NCBI GenBank assembly: GCA_003564655.1
Contig: PXES01000045.1
Coordinates: forward strand, 1 to 7,309
From: Paracoccaceae bacterium
GTDB lineage: Bacteria > Pseudomonadota > Alphaproteobacteria > Rhodobacterales > Rhodobacteraceae
Length of the DNA: 7,309 nt
Reading direction: 5' to 3'
Numbering within the stretch: the first letter of the stretch is position 1; the number at the start of each line of letters is the position of its first letter. Shown here one piece after another: positions 5,239-7,309 of this stretch. A program made the position numbers and the translations under genes. A model generated the notes under the pieces. That model had not been told where the DNA came from. It did not search any database and saw only the letters and a program-made list of their open reading frames with translations.

Positions 5239-5690
5239 TGTTGCGGGGGGCCGAAGCGGTCGAGCATGTGTTTCTTGATCTGCTCGCGCGTCTGGCGGTA
5301 GGCGTCAAGCTTGGCATTGCGCGTCTCGCCCAGGCCGCTGGGGTCCATGATCGGCCAGTATTCCACGTCGATGGCGGCGAAACGGCTCAGCTCCTGCGCG
5401 TGGCGCTGGCTGGCGGGTGACAGGGCCACGATCAGATCGAACCCGGTCAGATCATCGCCCCAGTCCATCATCTCCTCGAACGAGCGCGAGCGATGCCGGT
5501 CGAGCGAGACCCCCTCCTCGGCACTGACCGCGATGGAAAACCCGTCGATCTCGCGGTCATTGCGCACGCCCGCCGACTGCACATAGGCGCGCTGGCCGTA
5601 GAACTTCTTCATGTAACCCTCGGCAATGGGCGAACGGACCGAGTTGTGATCGCAGCAGAACAGCACCGAAGAGGGGAAGCGGCCCGCCAT
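5232..5690 (-). CDS. low-molecular-weight phosphatase-like protein
   Basis: The 152-residue protein has the low-molecular-weight protein-tyrosine-phosphatase/ArsC-type P-loop near its start, C13-x5-R19-S (CDHNSVRS), and the general-acid motif D116-P117 in WPIMDPSG, so the two catalytic features of the fold are intact. Family members remove phosphate from tyrosine or reduce arsenate. C12 and C13 are adjacent; the resolving cysteines of thioredoxin-linked ArsC are not evident, so phosphatase is favoured. The start ATG (5688-5690) directly abuts the UPF0262 stop (TGAATG) and follows a GGGGG. The stop lies inside the SnoaL ribosome-binding region. In Rhodobacterales, as I recall, this gene commonly sits right before infA. 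Confidence 0.87.
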   Translation of the reverse strand: MAGRFPSSVLFCCDHNSVRSPIAEGYMKKFYGQRAYVQSAGVRNDREIDGFSIAVSAEEGVSLDRHRSRSFEEMMDWGDDLTGFDLIVALSPASQRHAQELSRFAAIDVEYWPIMDPSGLGETRNAKLDAYRQTREQIKKHMLDRFGPPQQE

Positions 5691-6170
5691 TCAACCCCCG
5701 AAATGCAGCACGCAGACAAGGGGGAAGAGGCGTCGTGCCGTGTCGATATCCATCTCGGCCTTGCCCTCGAGCCGTTCCTGCAGGATGCGCGCCCCCTCAT
5801 TGTGGATACCGCGCCGGGCCATGTCGATGGCCTCGATCTGGCTGGGCGGCAGGCGCTTGACGGCATCGAAATAGCTGCCGCAGATCTGGTAATAATCCTT
5901 CACCACCTGCCGGAACGGGCCGAGCGACAGGATGATCTCGCCCACACCCGCACCCCCTTCATCGGCCAGCGCGATGACCAGGCGGCGGTCGCGGATCGAC
6001 AGGTTCATCACGAAGGGGCCAGCGGGCGCGGTCTGGCCATCGCGGGCGGCAAGCGCGAAGCTGTTATCCTCGAGCAGGTCGAACACCGCGACGCGGCGTT
6101 CCTGCTCGATCTCGGGCGTCGGCGTGGGCAGCCCGCTATCGTCAATCTCGATCTGGCAAATGCGGCTCAT
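5691..6170 (-). CDS. UPF0262 family protein
   Basis: The 159-residue protein is recognised as UPF0262, a family largely confined to Alphaproteobacteria with no established function. Typical stretches include EQERRVAVFDLLEDNSF, GPFVMNLSIRDRRLVI, the DYYQICGSYFDAVKRLPPSQIEAIDMARRGIHNEGARIL block and a final LFPLVCVLHF. No signal peptide or membrane segment is seen. The ATG at 6168-6170 has only a weak ribosome-binding sequence (AAGAAG about 7 nt upstream). It is the first gene of the minus-strand run and its stop abuts the phosphatase start. In related genomes hisD often lies upstream; here a divergent creatinase-like gene is found instead. Confidence 0.88.
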   Translation of the reverse strand: MSRICQIEIDDSGLPTPTPEIEQERRVAVFDLLEDNSFALAARDGQTAPAGPFVMNLSIRDRRLVIALADEGGAGVGEIILSLGPFRQVVKDYYQICGSYFDAVKRLPPSQIEAIDMARRGIHNEGARILQERLEGKAEMDIDTARRLFPLVCVLHFGG

Positions 6171-6225
6171 GGAGGGACTTCTTGCTGTAGACCGGGCTGT
6201 TGATGCCCTCTCCGCATGTCATACG

Positions 6226-6248
6226 CAAGCCGTGCCGGCTTGAGTTTT
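6226..6248 (+). terminator. terminator-like hairpin, plus orientation
   Basis: CAAGCCG (6226-6232) and CGGCTTG (6236-6242) form a perfect 7-bp stem with a 3-nt loop, followed on the plus strand by AG and TTTT. It resembles an intrinsic terminator, yet no plus-strand gene precedes it. It may instead be an operator-like dyad in the divergent promoter region, or shield UPF0262 from antisense transcripts. Confidence 0.35.
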
Positions 6249-6253
6249 CCGAA

Positions 6254-6265
6254 ATACCACGGTAT
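6254..6265. promoter_or_regulatory. small dyad ATACC-AC-GGTAT
   Basis: Two 5-bp inverted half-sites separated by 2 bp lie between the divergent UPF0262 and creatinase-like genes. The size and position are compatible with a repressor or activator site, but no regulator family can be named and chance is possible. Confidence 0.25.
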
Positions 6266-6275
6266 CGGCCGGGGT

Positions 6276-6296
6276 GATCGCGATGGCGTCGCGATC
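6276..6296. promoter_or_regulatory. perfect 21-bp dyad, possible operator
   Basis: GATCGCGA (6276-6283) and TCGCGATC (6289-6296) are exact inverted repeats around a 5-nt centre (TGGCG), 121 bp before the creatinase-like start. Such length and symmetry fit a dimeric regulator's binding site in a divergent promoter region, or a hairpin in a long leader. No regulator gene lies in the window. Confidence 0.4.
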
Positions 6297-6316
6297 CCGG
6301 TCGCCTGCGCGACCTG

Positions 6317-6396
6317 CCCAGAGTGCGCCCGCACCGGCGCGAAAGGCCCTGAACGCCGGGGCGCTCTGGGGCTGGCCATTCCGCACCACCGGCCCC
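6317..6396 (+). promoter_or_regulatory. structured leader with overlapping hairpins before creatinase
   Basis: Hairpin A pairs 6317-6330 with 6359-6370 (CCCAGA and GCGCCC arms, 12 pairs with a 2-nt bulge), with an inner CGGCG/CGCCG stem at 6335-6339 and 6354-6358. Hairpin B pairs GGGGCTGG (6368-6375) with CCGGCCCC (6389-6396), one G-T wobble included. The two share 6368-6370, so full formation of both is not possible. B ends 10 nt before the Shine-Dalgarno GGAGG. This could be a regulatory leader; no known riboswitch core was recognised, and high GC makes chance pairing likely enough to be cautious. Confidence 0.35.
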
Positions 6397-6416
6397 CCGA
6401 GGACTGGAGGCCACGC

Positions 6417-7309
6417 ATGGACCGCCCGCAATTCTACCGTTTCCGTCAGGGTGAGAAGACCCTGCCCTTCGCAGCCCGCGAATATGACCAGCGCCTGCAC
6501 GAATTGCGGCACGCGATGGCGCAGGCCGGGGTCGAGGTGGCGGTGTTCACCTCGATGCAGTGCGTCGCCTATTATTCGGGGTTTCTCTATTGCAGTTTCG
6601 GGCGCCCCTATGGCCTGGTGGTCAGCGCGGAGGATTGCGTCACCATCAGCGCCGGGATCGACGGGGCGCAGCCCTGGCGGCGCAGCCATGGCGACACGCT
6701 GACCTATACTGACTGGACCCGCGACAATTTCTGGCGCGCAGTCGCCCATGTCGCCGGGCAAGGGCGGCGTGTGGGGTATGAGGGCGACCACATGACGCTT
6801 GCGCAATCCGAACGGCTGGCCGCGCATCTGCACCCGGCGGCACGGATCGATATCGCGGCGCTGGCGATGCAGCAGCGCATGCGCAAGTCAACAGCCGAGA
6901 TCGCCCTGATCCGCGCCGGGGCCGAGGTGGCCGATCTGGGGGGCGCGGCCATCCGCGCGGCGATCCACCCCGGCGCGCGCGAGATCGACATCGCCATGGC
7001 CGGGCGCGACGCGATGGAGTTGGAAATCGCGCGGCGTTTCCCCGAGGCCGAGTATCGCGATACCTGGGTGTGGTTCCAGTCGGGCATCAACACGGACGGG
7101 GCGCATAACCCGGTCACGGCGCGGAAACTGCAGATGGGCGATATCCTGTCGCTCAACACCTTTCCGATGATCTCGGGCTATTACACGGCGCTCGAGCGCA
7201 CGCTGTTCCTCGGCCATGTCGATGCGGACAGCCTGGCGATCTGGCAGGCCAATGTCGCCGCGCATGAGCTGGGCCTGTCACTGCTGCGCCCCGGCGCGCG
7301 CTGCTCGGA
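6417..7309 (+). CDS. creatinase (creatine amidinohydrolase), 3' truncated by window end
   Basis: The 297 visible residues align by recall with Pseudomonas creatinase (about 403 residues), so about 100 C-terminal residues lie outside. Shared blocks include FLYCSFGRPY, SAGIDGAQPWRR, YTDWTRDN, WFQSGINTDGAHNPVT, GDILSLN and ISGYYTALERTLFL. The enzyme hydrolyses creatine to sarcosine and urea in the cytoplasm without metal, using a pita-bread fold shared with M24 peptidases. Visible active-site equivalents are C59, F61, R63, the catalytic histidine H230, Y256 and E260. The pattern differs from the M24-type DMSP lyase DddP. ATG at 6417 has GGAGG 6 nt upstream. It runs divergently from UPF0262. Creatine versus a related guanidino substrate cannot be settled without the C-terminus and assay. 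Confidence 0.9.
   Translation, partial: MDRPQFYRFRQGEKTLPFAAREYDQRLHELRHAMAQAGVEVAVFTSMQCVAYYSGFLYCSFGRPYGLVVSAEDCVTISAGIDGAQPWRRSHGDTLTYTDWTRDNFWRAVAHVAGQGRRVGYEGDHMTLAQSERLAAHLHPAARIDIAALAMQQRMRKSTAEIALIRAGAEVADLGGAAIRAAIHPGAREIDIAMAGRDAMELEIARRFPEAEYRDTWVWFQSGINTDGAHNPVTARKLQMGDILSLNTFPMISGYYTALERTLFLGHVDADSLAIWQANVAAHELGLSLLRPGARCS

Noticed and set aside
4253..5317. A single 354-residue minus-strand protein ending in the GNAT domain
   Set aside because: Its N-terminal part is an out-of-frame reading of the SnoaL and phosphatase genes. The GNAT protein has its own ATG at 4834 with a ribosome-binding site.
6317..6396. Known riboswitch (glycine, SAM or guanidine class) before creatinase
   Set aside because: No conserved core sequence of those classes could be recognised; only generic stem pairing is visible.
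6417..7309. The M24-fold gene as the DMSP lyase DddP or a proline peptidase
   Set aside because: The blocks FLYCSFGRPY, NTDGAHNPVT and ISGYYTALERTLF are those of creatinase. DddP lacks these, and the metal-ligand set of M24 aminopeptidases is not seen in the visible part.
1..7309. CRISPR array, insertion sequence or phage genes
   Set aside because: No regularly spaced repeats, transposase, integrase or terminal inverted repeats were found. The only notable direct repeat is the 15-mer at two gene starts.

Overview
The window looks like a chromosomal segment of a high-GC alphaproteobacterium, most likely of the Rhodobacteraceae/Paracoccaceae group. The clues are a tRNA-Phe with the alphaproteobacterial sequence, a UPF0262 gene, and the tight gene order infA - maf - RNase E/G-like - yacG - tRNA-Phe, which I recall from Rhodobacterales. 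Lineage and synteny statements rest on memory of those families, not on a search.

Layout. The minus strand carries almost everything from about 6170 down to 44. From upstream to downstream it reads: UPF0262 (5691-6170), a low-molecular-weight phosphatase-like protein (5232-5690), a SnoaL/ketosteroid-isomerase-like protein (4831-5229), a GNAT acetyltransferase (4253-4834), a nitrilase-superfamily amidohydrolase (3378-4256), a 365-bp non-coding gap, an M50/site-2-protease-like membrane protein (2317-3012), a short gap with a terminator-like hairpin, then infA (1995-2213), maf (1421-1990), an RNase E/G-like gene (387-1424), yacG (226-390) and tRNA-Phe (44-118). On the plus strand, divergent from UPF0262, starts a gene whose product closely resembles creatinase (6417 to the window end, truncated).

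How the genes fit together. infA, maf, RNase and yacG form one housekeeping run with gaps of 4 nt or 4-nt stop/start overlaps. UPF0262, phosphatase, SnoaL, GNAT and nitrilase form a second run joined by abutting or overlapping codons. The last three look like a small metabolic cassette (acyl transfer plus amide or nitrile hydrolysis plus an NTF2-fold protein) of unknown substrate.

The most striking structural observation is an exact 15-bp direct repeat covering the Shine-Dalgarno, a TGA and the ATGGCC start of both infA and the SnoaL gene, 3,016 bp apart. Removing the segment between the copies would join the phosphatase stop directly to infA. This suggests that the SnoaL-GNAT-nitrilase and M50 genes were added into an older phosphatase-infA junction. 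The creatinase leader (6171-6416) is rich in inverted repeats, including a perfect 21-bp dyad and two hairpins that share bases. No CRISPR array, IS element, phage gene or recognised riboswitch was seen.
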